This document shows positions 35,330 to 46,049 of a stretch of 64,000 nt of DNA, piece by piece (position 1 is the stretch's first letter; every line of letters starts with the position of its first letter). This DNA is from Madurella fahalii (taxonomy: Eukaryota > Ascomycota > Sordariomycetes > Sordariales). The position numbers and the translations under genes were made by a program. The stretch is from NCBI GenBank assembly GCA_029876055.1, contig CM056879.1, forward strand, positions 620,001 to 684,000. Reading direction: 5' to 3'. The notes beneath the pieces were generated by a model. The model did no database searches. It was not told the origin of the DNA and was given only the letters and a program-made list of their open reading frames with translations.

Positions 35330-37900
35330 GAGGAGATTTGCCCAGGTAATTTGGTTTTAGCATGCGAAGCAACAGAGGTATTGAATGAGTGTTTGATTTG
35401 CTCGCTCCGTTTGCCCGTCGGTTTGCAGGTGAAAAGCGGTCGAAAGCCGCTTATATACCTTTTACAGGTAACACAAATCGCTCCAAAACTATAATATAAA
35501 AACAGAACCTCGATCACTAACGCAACCATCAATAGGGCTATACTTGAGTTCAATCTCTTTATAAACAAGCTCTACCAATTCTTAGCTAGTAATAGTGGTG
35601 GACACTAGGAAGAATCGGTTCATCTTCGTATACCAATCGACAACCACCAGAATTACGTCCTTCTCGGAGCCATCGGGACTCTTCACCACAGGAAAACCCA
35701 CAATAAAGTCCATAGTGATTTCGCTCCAAGGTCGTATAGGAATCGGCAACGATTCGAGCAATCTATACGGCTTATACCGTCTTATCTTATTGACTTAGTA
35801 GGTATAGCAGGTTCTACAGTAGTCTTTAACATCTTTGGTCATACCATACCAGAACTATTTTCTTTACAACAGTTCAAAAGTCTTTTCAACACCAAAATGA
35901 CCTGCTAACGGATCATCATAAAAAAGCTGAAGTAACTCCTACTTAACAGCTTACTCTACCGGGACGAACAATCGTCCTTGATACAGCAATTCTTACTCGC
36001 ATCTAAGTGCCTATTCAGGCGAAACTCTCTAGTTTCGGGCTAGACTCACCAGCCTTTCCTTGATTTTCAGAGTCACCGGATCTATAGCTTACAGCTCTAG
36101 GATCAATTCTCTTATAGATTTCGACGGTTCCACAGTATAAACCGCTTCCAGTCGAACGTACTCTCTCGCATATTAACGAGTAACAATCTATTCCCATCTA
36201 AGCCAATCGGCTTCTTGGTAATCCTAAAGTCCTAGCAGGTAAATACTCAGCGATACTACAGTAACTTCTGAGGGACAACCTATTGTTTCGGGTTTCTAAC
36301 TAGCTAGTTTGCCAGGGTCCTATACACTAGTATCTTCGCCATTCTCTGGTATACAGTAGGCTCTCTTAACCCCTTCCGCAGTCGTCTTTCCGACCCGGGT
36401 ACTGGCTAATTTACCAGGGTTTCTTATACAAGCTAATTTACTCTCTTCTACGCAATAGGCAATCTTATTTCTTTCCGCGATCAGCTTTCTAATCCGGTTT
36501 GCCCGAGCAATTTTACTCTCAAAAGTAGGCATCCACTCGAGTCTATTAGGACGTTCTTTATCCTCGTAATCTAGTCTTCTCGAGGAGCTATCGGCCGGAT
36601 TTCGCTTCTCAAGCTGATACTTGATAGTGAAATTAAATCCTGCTAGATATATATACTATCTAGCCTATCGGCCGTTCAATCGGTTTTGCTTTATAAATCT
36701 TTATAGGTTATTGTAATCCGAAAATACAGTGACTTTATAGCGACTCCCTTTAATATAGTGTCGCCAATGCTTGAAGGCTTCTATAATAGCCATTATCTCT
36801 TTATCAGGAGTTCTATAGTCCTAGGCCGGTCTAGAAAACTTCGCCGACTAGAATACAACGGGACGTTTTCGGCCCCCTTTTAGGACCTACGACAAGACAG
36901 CTCCTATTACAAAGTTAGAGGTGTCTGTCTTAATAATAACAGGGAATTCGGGGTCGAAATGATGTAAAACTGGTATATCTTGAAATACTCTCTTGAGCCG
37001 TACGAATACCGTATACTCTTTGGCCTCTAACCGGAGGGTTCCCGGTTTTCGTCCGTTCTATAACCCCTTTAGTAAATTACTTAACGGTAATGCAATCTCC
37101 GAATAACCTCGAATAAATCGACAGTAAAAATTATAAAATCCTAAGAAAACTTAGATATCTCGATAGGACTGTGGTTCAGGCCAATCTTGGACAGTCTGAA
37201 TTCGTGCCGAATCTATACTAATACCTTCGGGAGTTAAAATATAACCTAGAAATTCCACCTTGTCCTGATAAAATAAACACTTACTAGGCTTATAGTATAA
37301 CTACACTTGTCTCAGGCGATCTAGGACTCGTCGGAGGTAAGTCGTATAGGTTTCCCGGCCTAGGGAGAAAATTAAAATATTATCCAAATAATATATACAA
37401 TAATCGTCTAGTAGCCCGCCTAAAGCAGTCTGAATATAACTTTGGAAGGTCGTAGGAGCATTTATCAGGCTAAAAGGCATAACAAGATACTCAAACAGAC
37501 TATATCGGGTATAGAAAGCTGTCTTCTATTTGTCTCCTTCTCGGATACAAATCCGGTAGTATACCTCTTTCAGGTCCAACTTCGTAAAATACTTTACTCC
37601 GGATACTCGGTCCAAAAGTTCTGAGATCAACGGTAAAGGATATCGATTCTTAACCGTTATCCGGTTAAGTCCGCGGTAATCCATATATAAGTATAGAGTA
37701 CTATCTTTCTTTAGGATAAATAAGATAGGACTTGCAGCTGAACTCTAGGATAGATAAATACGGCCTTTCGCCAGGTTTTTATATAGATATTCCTCTAAAA
37801 TCGAAAGTTTATATCGTAATAGAGGGTAAAGAGGTCTAACAGGAGGAACAGTATTAGGGAGTAAATCAATAGCATAATCAGTACTTTTGAAAGAAGGTAG
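35330..37900 (-). pseudogene. Pol remnant of the full-length gypsy element (RT, RNase H, integrase)
   Basis: Read on the minus strand through stops. The reverse transcriptase region contains GGLLDDYCIYYLDNILIF, with YLDD changed to YLDN at 37379-37390. RNase H gives DKEIMAIIEAFKHWRHY near 36780-36830, followed by NPADSSSRRLDYED, the usual gypsy linker. Integrase shows the HHCC zinc motif (DPLAGHFGVEKTF, then CRTCYTY), the first catalytic Asp in TMDFIVGFPVVKSPDGS and the second in SDRGSVF. No chromodomain was recognised. Confidence 0.85.
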
Positions 37901-39494
37901 AATATCTACGTTACTAGAGTTCATAATATCTGCAAAGTCTGAGATTTCAGGAGGGATATCTTCAGGTTTTCGGGGGGTATTCTCCTCTTCCTCCTCCGGA
38001 AAAAGCGCCTCCAGTACGTCTAGGTACTATATTAAGGAGTAAATATAAGCTTCTCCTCGATATATTTTTAAGAATTTCTTTAGGTTTTCAATCCGAATAC
38101 ACTCCGATTCCATTATAAACCACTATAAATTCCCTTCTAGGTATAACAAAATCTTATAGGATATTAAACTTGGTATCCCAAGAAGAATAAGGGAATCGTT
38201 TGTAATAAAGGGGTGATTGATAGCGGTATAAGAAATACATATTCTTTTAGTAATTCCTTAGTAGTCTGTTAGTTCTAAAGGAACTTTATAAATACTAAAT
38301 ACTTTAACAATATAATAGTCTATAAACCGAATACAGGGTAATTATATCCCGATCTATCGGAGTTTCCTCTATTTTACGAACTCTAGACTAATAATATCAA
38401 TCTCTACTCTAGTATCGAGATCGACTATAATAGATTAAGGGGTATAGTTCAATAAGGTTACAGAAGTATATATTCGTTCTTTGACTAGAACCCCTAGTAC
38501 ATCGTCTTTACTAACGTGATCAGGGTTCACATCTACCGGTATCTGCCGTTTCCCCGCCGATTTAGGTACGATCCCCTACCTCGGCGACTAGGGTACCTAG
38601 TAGCTTTGTTCACTAATACTCCTTTTTATAGGTAGTCGTTAATGAAATAGGTATTACTACTATAAACAAAACAAGTTAAAGGGTTTCCCTAACTATCTAT
38701 AGGGTTCAGCTAATTGAAATGAGATAGGGTTGACGTAGGGTAGTCGTTAGGTTTCGTATATAGTGTCGTTAACTATACGTTTCGTTGGTGATAACGGGAT
38801 GATAATGCTCTTCGAGGATAAAATAACGATTTATAGGTTAAGGAAGAATGCAATAAAGGAGAAGAGTAAGAAGGATTTCGGGACAAATATTTAGAGGCTT
38901 CCTGAGGTTTTCGGTATTAGAAACTATACCAAATTTAAGTAGCGAATTTGACTATCTCTTCCCGAGTCTCTAGTTTATTATAGATATATAAGTCGATATA
39001 GTTGCTAATTGCAGACAAGCTTCGTATAAAAGGTAAGAGTACAAGCCTTTTCGTCCTACTTCGGGAATTGGGCCTTAAGGGATTCTAAGCACTAATAAAA
39101 GTCTAAGGGAGACTGGTTTTCTCGTTATTTAGTATCATTGAACTACTTTGCAATAGTAGATTCTTGATCTACAAGATCTCGAATATAGTTCAGTATCTAA
39201 TCTTCAAACGTTTTCTAGTCGTTTTCGGCCTCTTATCGTATATCTATCGGAAGATTATTGCAATAACTGTACTATCGATTGCAAGGACGTTCTTCTATTT
39301 GATCTAAGGCGAAAAGGATCCGGTTTATACCTGTTTTAAACCGTTTCGGGTCTCCTATAAATACTTGCTGTAGATCTTGGAGCTATTCCAAACGGCGTCG
39401 ATAGGTAGTATTATTAGGGAACTGAATTAGATGCTTTACCTTTAATCGCCTTTCGGTCCTCATTATAGTCACTAGAACCTACTAAAGGAGAACG

Positions 39495-39853
39495 TGTGAG
39501 GACCGGCTGAGCGGGGCCAGCGTGAGGCGCGGTCCGGAAGCCTCGGAGCCGCAGCGTAAGCGAGCCTCAGAAGCAACAACGGCACTAAGCTGGAATGGCA
39601 TAAATAGCGCGTCAGATGAGCGTCGAAGGAGCGCACCAGCAAGGAGGACGACAAAGCAGCAGAGCGGGGAAGTAAGCCCTAGCGATACTGTTATGGGCAT
39701 AAGAAGGAGGGCGGGAGACAGAGCTTAGGGGAGAGGCAGAGTTCAATGAGACCACTACTCAACCCCTAACGAGCACTCTGCTCCTACGTTGCGCGTGCAC
39801 TGCTTGTACCCAGACACTCTGGTCTTACTACCCTTGGATCCTTGATCCTCACA
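39495..39853. repeat. Solo LTR (TGTGAGGACC family) with target duplication GAACG
   Basis: 359 bp, TGTGAGGACCGGC..GATCCTCACA, flanked by GAACG at 39490-39494 and 39854-39858. It interrupts the gag remnant of the full-length gypsy element, so it is younger than that element. The sequence is nearly identical to the outer copy at 27148. Confidence 0.93.
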
Positions 39854-39858
39854 GAACG

Positions 39859-40205
39859 ATATCGTCTGCATTTCGGTAAGGATTCGCCTAGTAAGATACC
39901 TAGCTTCCGAAGCAAACCCTCTTCTTATTCTCGCAGTTGTTTCAGCGCTTCCAGTTGCTGTATCCGAAGACGGGTTGATTCCAATAGGTTATCATAGTGA
40001 GGAGCTTGAGGCGGAACCCGGGAGTCCGAAAGGGTATGCGAAGATATGCGAGGTCGAAATCCTGGTGATTCCGACCGATGAAGGCGCACAGGATTTGTAG
40101 GTGATTGGGAGGTGTTTTCCCCTGGACTCGACTCTGCTCCCAGCTCACGGGAGGTACTTATCGTAGGTGCCATCTCGGCCAACGGTAGAACAGAAGGATC
40201 AGAAT
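39859..40205 (-). pseudogene. Gag start of the full-length gypsy element
   Basis: The minus strand gives a 101-codon open stretch containing MAPTISTSRELGAESSPGEN and later PHYDNLLESTRLRIQQLEAL. It resembles the gag start of the plus-strand element at 25055 (MAHTMSTPTTPG, then KNLLESLRSQ), showing that both belong to one family. Confidence 0.8.
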
Positions 40206-40456
40206 TGTAAAGGGGTTGTTCTGGGAACACGTTGAGGGAGATGGACCACGATGTCTTGATACCGAAAAGACCTGGACCAGCGGGCGATATCTTGGTGAAC
40301 AGCCTCCTATCAATTACACAGAGACTGATCCTTGCGGATCAGAAGTGCCCCGCGTGAGAGAGTTCCCTTACGGGGTTCTTATCTATCCTGTATCGTGACA
40401 TCATCCAGCATCATTCGGCGGGTCTTCCTGACCTTCGTCTGGAGACTCTCGTTACA
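40206..40456 (-). repeat. 5' LTR of the full-length gypsy element
   Basis: 251 bp, TGTAAAGGGG..CTCGTTACA, next to the gag start on its left and to the GTAGT target duplication on its right. Confidence 0.9.
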
Positions 40457-41196
40457 GTAGTAGTCGATTCCTCTGGTTGCTCAGGCTAAGACGGGAGTCT
40501 GGCCTCTCTAATGCATTGTATTGCCTTCTTGATATAATGCTGAACGTACTACCTAGGTATATAATAGTCGAGTTTCCAACTATCTAGGTAGTCTTCGAAT
40601 TATGCTTCTTCTGAGAACTTCTATTCGTAGGTGGAGGAAATATCGCTCTCGACGAATAATATAACGCTATACAGCTTCCAAATGATATCGTCGGTTAACT
40701 TCTAGATAAAACTGACTATCGGGTTATCGATAATAAAATTACATATCTACCTCGCACGTTTGAGGTCTTGATCGTTCATCTGCTATAATCTCGTAAGATA
40801 GTTGTTAACGTTGACGATTACTAGTTCCGAATAGGATGCTCCTCTAAGCTCGCTAAATGTGTTCGTGGCGCCTCGCTTTGGCGTAAAAACAACGTCCTCG
40901 TCGTCGGGAATGACAAAGGTCAAGTTCGATTCTAGTAGTAGGTACTACTTATCACGAGGTTTCCGTCGTAGTCCCGTAACTGGTGACCTCAAGGGCGTCA
41001 GCCTTAACGCTAAGGTAGGCACTTTATAAATACTAGTATGATCTATGACAAAGTAAGATATAATGATGGTTGATTGAATGAAGGTCCTCTGAGAACAAAT
41101 CTGAGGGGTCTTTATAGACGTATACGATGACCTCTGGGCCGTCATCCCTAATGGGATGTGGGCCTAGGTACTGCTGAGTAGTGCTAACCTCCGCTA
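40457..41196 (-). pseudogene. First part of gag of the second gypsy element
   Basis: The minus strand gives a gag-like reading broken by stops, for example VIPDDEDVVFTPKRGATNTF (about 40865-40910) and later HYIKKAIQCIREARLPS just before 40457. It continues at 34288 on the other side of the inserted gypsy element. The part at 40930-41196 may hold the 5' non-coding region. Confidence 0.6.
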
Positions 41197-41431
41197 TGTA
41201 ACAGGTACGTTGAGGGAGTTAGGACACGATATACTAATACCGATAAGTTAATGATAATAGGTAGAAGTCTTTACGAATAGCCTCCTTCTATTGATAGAGA
41301 CTGATCCTTACGGATTAGAAGTTCCCCCGCGTATATAGCTATAACACAGAGTTCTTATTTACCAGGTAACGTGACATTATTATAGGGCATTCGCCTGGTC
41401 GTCCTAATTCCGTCAAGAGGCTCTCGTTACA
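41197..41431. repeat. Gypsy-type LTR, diverged copy
   Basis: 235 bp, TGTAACAGGTACG..CTCGTTACA, with strong similarity to the reverse complement of 24777-25022. No target duplication is visible (CGCTA left, ACTTT right). It marks the border between gypsy material on its left and copia material on its right. Confidence 0.7.
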
Positions 41432-43900
41432 ACTTTTGGGTTTGGATGTCCCTGTTGAAGATCTCCTCTTCGTTGAATATCATATCCCTTATGCTGATCA
41501 CCTTGTTAGTTACCGGGTTCCAGATTCTGTAGATATTTGAAGAGCTGTATCCGATAAGGTAACTGATCCAGGCTCTTGGTTCCAGCTTTGGGTTCCATTG
41601 CCGAAGATTTTTCGGCTTATTGAATACCTCTTTTTGAGCGCTTGTTATCAAGGCAAAGGCTTTACAGCTGTAAGCTCGGAGATGAGCTTGGTCTGGCTTC
41701 CTATCTTCCACTACTATACCGTCTCTGTAGGCAAGGTAGGTATAGAATCAATCGTATGGGGTCTTCTAGTTGTATCCGTATTTAGGAGTCTGGTTGTATA
41801 GGTAGACTGCAGCTCTAGCAATCTCTGGCCAAAGTATTACAGGAAATTTGGTACCAGCTTGCATTGCCCTGATCTTTTCTGTAATCATACCTGTCAAAAG
41901 GATCAGGCGCTAGTCCAAGGATCAGGATCACAGGATCTAGTGTAGGAGTCAAACCCATGTATTCTAGTCAGCTAAAGCAAGCTGGCAGCTAACTGCGCCA
42001 CTATACGGACGTCATCCTGTACGTGTATCTCGTCTATAAAAGAAGTAATCTCTCTAGCAAAGATAGACGGGAGAGAGCTAGAGCAAGAGTGAGAGCAATA
42101 ACGAAGGACAATCAACACAATCAAGAGAAGACACACAGAAACCAAAAACTGTTATTTCCCAAGATTCAGAGGTGCCGTGTTTCCGACAATACCCTCTGAG
42201 CGTTCGGCACCCCCATTTTGCGCTGGCGTATTAGGTGCCGAAGACTTGACCTTGATGAAGCGTCGTATAAAGACAGCCTTAATAACTGGCTGATGGAATT
42301 CGTTGTCATATTCCACTACCTTGGGCTGTAGTTGGTATTGTTGCTTTAGGGTACTAAAGAAATAATCGAGTGCTGAAATAATGGACTCGGCCTCTCTGTC
42401 TTGAAGGTAGTAGTCCTAAGCTAACCCGGACTATCTATCAACTATCAATAACAGATATCGGTAGCCGTTATAGCCTTCTTTGAAGTCAAAGAGGTTAATG
42501 GCAAAGCGTATACCTGGACCTTCGTCGTAGACTCTGGGTTGTTGCTAGATTCGAAGCTTGGCCTTGGAGACTCTATACGCCTTATATTCGACTGTAGTAG
42601 GCCCCTTGATCCGTATGCCTTGTATATGCTGGACGAGGTGCTCTAACGTCTGTGGGCCAGGATGGCCAAGCCGTAAATGCTATAAGTCAGCAATTGCTTT
42701 GCTGGGCCATCTTTAGGTATATATGTTGAACCTGTTACGATGCGTAACGAAGGCTGCATTGGAATAAATGCGAGATAGGTCTTCTAGAACAAACTGGTCG
42801 TATCAATCTACTAGGTAGCTAAAGATAAGACCATTAGACCTCCGTAGGCAGTTGTTACCAGGATTTGTATCCTACTAGATACCTTACTTTTGCAACTACC
42901 GTAAGGAGACTAGGTTACAAGCGATCCTAAGGCAGTAGGCTATATCTCGAAGCTATAAGATGTAGGTGACCTTTCGACGGCGTTGCCGTATCTATAGCCA
43001 TCGGGGCTGTAGTTGTTGGTGTCCCTGAATCTAGATATCTATATCTCTATATCCTTAAATAGGTACTGAGCTATCCCTGGCCTATACATAATCGCCAGGC
43101 TCGGCCTTCTTGAAATTATTGAACCTATCTCTTCGGTTAAAGATATGAATAGTAGTTCTAGAATCTAGGATAGCTAAATTCTTCGAAGGATACTCAGCTA
43201 TTAAGAAAGCTGTCTTTGCAATCAGAAAACTACTAGGGCAGCAGCTAATTTTCCGGTTTAGTTAACTCTATAACTCCATCTAATGCCTCAGCTTCTCGAC
43301 TTCTTTTTATAACGTTGGATCCTTCAAGGCCTCGTCGGCCCTGACTCGAATGTAGTTTCTTTTGACAAAGCTTTTAGGTGCTATTTCTGGAAAGGCATAG
43401 TAACATCTTTGCAGATAGTGGAACTGGTTACAACAGGCATATATGGTTGTGACGGCTGTGCTTAAGGCCTTCTTTGGCCCTAATTTAGATCTTTTGCCCT
43501 CTAGGGTCTTGGCTTTGTTTTGCCGTTTTTTCGGCCTGCCGCTACCAGAGCTACCCTATTGCGTTCGTTGACTATTGTTTTGTTCACCCCTATTACTACT
43601 AGGGTCGACTTTGCTATCAGAAGCGTCCTCCTAATAGACTTCTTTCCTACCTTTTATGGGACTACCTTTTGTAGGGGCAAAGGAAGGGCCAAACGAGCCT
43701 TTTACTATCCGGTGGCCACCCGGTCTACTAGCCTTCGTTAACTGCTTTACCTCCTCCCGAAAGTCGTTAGCTACCTCTCGATAAGTTAGGGTTAACTGCA
43801 ATGCCTTTACTCCTTTTACTAACTTATAGGTTATAACCCAGTAGTTCATAATCGGCTTTACCATATTAGTGAAATCCTAGAACTAGGCCCCTATTGATAA
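41432..43900 (-). pseudogene. Copia pol remnant: GAG-pre-integrase and integrase region
   Basis: The minus strand gives the GAG-pre-integrase domain (HPGPQTLEHLVQHIQGIRIK, about 42600-42660) and the region after the integrase core (DQAHLRAYSCKAFALITSAQ, then YRIWNPVTNKVISIRDMIFN, 41460-41690). Many stops are present, and a solo LTR at 41892-42188 interrupts it. The start of the reverse transcriptase that should follow to the left is missing. Confidence 0.8.
41892..42188 (-). repeat. Solo copia LTR, type B, with target duplication ATACC
   Basis: 297 bp, TGTCAAAAGGATC..GTTTCCGACA, flanked by ATACC at 41887-41891 and 42189-42193. It lies within the copia integrase remnant. Confidence 0.92.
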
Positions 43901-44834
43901 GGCCTCGGGAACTTTCTTCTTTTGGATGTTAGAGAGGGCTTTTCGGACCAGGTAATCAGGTTCTTAGGAACTCGTATAAGAGATTTAATAGCTTGTCGGT
44001 AGGCCTCGCGGACGTCCGAAAGAGCCTTTTCGTCACTAATCCCAGCTTGGATTTGAAGAGCCGAATACCACTCTGAGATTATCTCGGTCGGGTTATAGGA
44101 AGTAAGCTGGTAATATAAACTAACTGTCTTTAGAATCTACTACTTCAGCCGCTTAATCTTATCGGTTTATTACTCGTACTTCTTGAGCTCAGCTTGGTAA
44201 ATAGACTATTCGAGCTGGAAAGTACGAAAACCGTCTGCCGTAAGGTCGCCGATTCCAATTGCTGACGTAGTTGAACCCGTTACCGGGGTTGCCGTCTGGT
44301 CGTCCTCAACTACAGATTCAGTACAGCCTCTAGCCATAATAGTTGACTAGGTAGGGCTTTTGTACTTGTAACGTACTGGGTCCGGAGCTGTAGGTTCGCT
44401 GAGAAATGGAGTAAGACCCTGAATCTGGGCCCATATATTGTCGGCAACGGCCTGGGCTTGGAACTGTAGGTTCTGTCAAAAGGGTCAGGCGCTAGTCCAG
44501 GGATCAGGATCACAGGATCTAGTGCAGGAGTCAAACCCATGTATTCTAGTCAGCTAAAGCAGGCTGGCAGCTAACTGCGCCACTGTACGGACGTCATCCT
44601 GTACGCGTATCTCGTCTATAAAAGGAGCAATCTCTCCAGCAAAGATAGACGGGACAGAGGAGAGCAACAGAAAAAGGGACAATCAACACAATCAATACAA
44701 TCAACACAAGACACATAAAATCCTGAACTGTCATTTCCCAAGATTCAGAGGTGCCGTGTTTCCGAGAGGTTCCAGGATTCCCAGTCGTCGGAACTAGTCA
44801 GGTAGACAGTCTTATCGTTATTAATAGCAGTCAT
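43901..44834 (-). pseudogene. Copia gag remnant
   Basis: The minus strand begins with an ATG at 44834, MTAINNDKTVYLTSSDDWES, the usual start of fungal copia gag, continues after the inserted solo LTR as LQFQAQAVADNIWAQIQGL (near 44410-44465), and then decays with stops (ISEWYSALQIQAGISDEKAL near 44030-44080). Confidence 0.82.
44474..44767 (-). repeat. Solo copia LTR, type B, with target duplication GGTTC
   Basis: 294 bp, TGTCAAAAGGGTCAGG..GTTTCCGAGA (last CA changed to GA), flanked by GGTTC at 44469-44473 and 44768-44772. It splits the copia gag just after DWESWN. Confidence 0.92.
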
Positions 44835-44918
44835 CTTGAATTAGGTTCAGAGATGCTTTTGAATGTACTTCCTTTATTGGCTGGCTTAATTGGAGGTTGA
44901 GCGAATGAGACTCTTAAT

Positions 44919-45198
44919 TGTCGGATGTACAGCACCTCTGAACGTTCGGAGTTAAATATAGGATGGAAATTCAGGATCGAAAATTGAGGATGTCTTGTTT
45001 TCTTCCTTGTCTAACGGAGGTGAACTTCCTTCTTATTCCCAATTTCCTGGACCATGGAGACCCGGGTTGACGGGTCTCTGAGAGATCGGATCACACTTAT
45101 CCGAGTCACACTAATCCGGATCACACTGATCCGGGTTCGTGTTTTGCAGATCCAGGATCCAGCTTCCTGACCTTTTTGACACATAACCCTTTTTGACA
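44919..45198 (-). repeat. Copia LTR, type A, probable 5' LTR of the minus-strand copia element
   Basis: Starts TGTCGGATGTACAGC and ends CCTTTTTGACACATAACC followed by CTTTTTGACA. It lies 84 bp beyond the gag start codon, as expected for the 5' LTR of a minus-strand element whose 3' LTR is 24365-24617. Confidence 0.75.
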
Positions 45199-45308
45199 GC
45201 ACCTCCTGACAGGTGTATTACTAAGGTTGACAGCTGAAAATCCTTGGCAAATTTCACAAGTCAAGCTAAATATCTCGATTTTGCTGATTTGGCTTAAAAT
45301 TGGCCCAT

Positions 45309-45328
45309 TTGGCTTGGCTTGGCTTGGC
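45309..45328. repeat. Short (TTGGC)4 repeat
   Basis: Four perfect pentamers between the copia LTR and the solo LTR upstream of the receptor gene. Confidence 0.85.
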
Positions 45329-45384
45329 TTGAGTTGATTTGGCTTGTTGGGAGCCTTAGTTCAATCCGAGGCTGGAGGCGGTGC

Positions 45385-45670
45385 TGTCGGAAACACGGCA
45401 CCTCTGAATCTTGGGAAATGACAGTTCAGGATTTTTTGTGTGTCTTGTCTTGATTGTGTTGATTGTGTTGATTGTCCCCGTTGTGTTGTTCTTCTGCCTT
45501 CTTCTTCGCTGGAGAGTTGGCTCCTTTTATAGACGAGATACACGTACAGGATGACGTCCGTACAGTGGCGCAGTTGGCTGCCAGTCTTCCTTAGCTCAAT
45601 AGAGTACATGGGTTTGGCTCCCGCACTAGATCCTGTGATCCTGATCCTTTGGCACCCGATCCTTTTGACA
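45385..45670 (-). repeat. Solo copia LTR, type B, with target duplication GGTGC
   Basis: 286 bp, TGTCGGAAACACGG..CCTTTTGACA, flanked by GGTGC at 45380-45384 and 45671-45675. Its right end is 379 bp from the start codon of the STAND receptor, so it lies in the receptor's upstream region. It contains a TATA-like segment (TTTTATAGACGAG). Confidence 0.93.
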
Positions 45671-46049
45671 GGTGCCGCGCGGACCCTGGGCCGACCGTGC
45701 GAATCCAGGACAGGCTCCGGCTGATCGGGTTCTGCAGTCGTATTTCCGCATACCTCCGAGGAGGGCCGAGTGCAGTCGCTTTCCTCCACTGTTACCCGCA
45801 TAGCTGACTTCAAGGCCTTTTATGTTTATGTTAAGCGATTTAAGCAAAGCAATTGAAGTGTTCGACGCATTTTGAACAGGTACGAGTGTGTCAGCCCTGG
45901 AGCGTCACGTGGCTGGAAGCACAAGCTGCGTGCCTGCCCACCTTGATCGTCTGACTCTCTGGGAGCGCCGCTTCGTTAACCTCGCGAAACCTGGCCGCTC
46001 CCACGCTTCGACATTTCGCTTTGACAACTCACCCATTTCAGATCTCAAC

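Larger units (their letters stand above)
34289..40456 (-). mobile_element. Full-length but inactivated gypsy element with target duplication GTAGT
   Basis: LTRs at 34289-34539 (3') and 40206-40456 (5'), each starting TGTAAAGGGGTTGTTC and ending CTCGTTACA, flanked by GTAGT at 34284-34288 and 40457-40461. Total length is 6168 bp including a 359-bp solo LTR at 39495. On the minus strand in order: gag from about 40170, protease (DTGAE changed to DTRVE, about 38390-38440), reverse transcriptase (about 37100-37900), RNase H (about 36640-36900), integrase (about 35330-36300), then a long 3' non-coding region with a CT microsatellite (35140-35195). All coding parts are full of stops. It inserted into the gag of another gypsy element. 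Confidence 0.9.
22905..45670. mobile_element. Nested block of inactivated LTR retrotransposons
   Basis: About 22.8 kb made of copia-type and gypsy-type retrotransposon pieces on both strands, solo LTRs and 3' non-coding regions. Coding parts are recognisable in long stretches but riddled with TAG/TAA stops and unusually rich in TA, as if CA had become TA on both strands; this is the RIP signature. Several insertions still show perfect 5-bp target duplications, which sets the order of events in places. No full open reading frame for gag or pol survives, so nothing here is expected to move on its own. The individual pieces are listed below. Confidence 0.9.
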
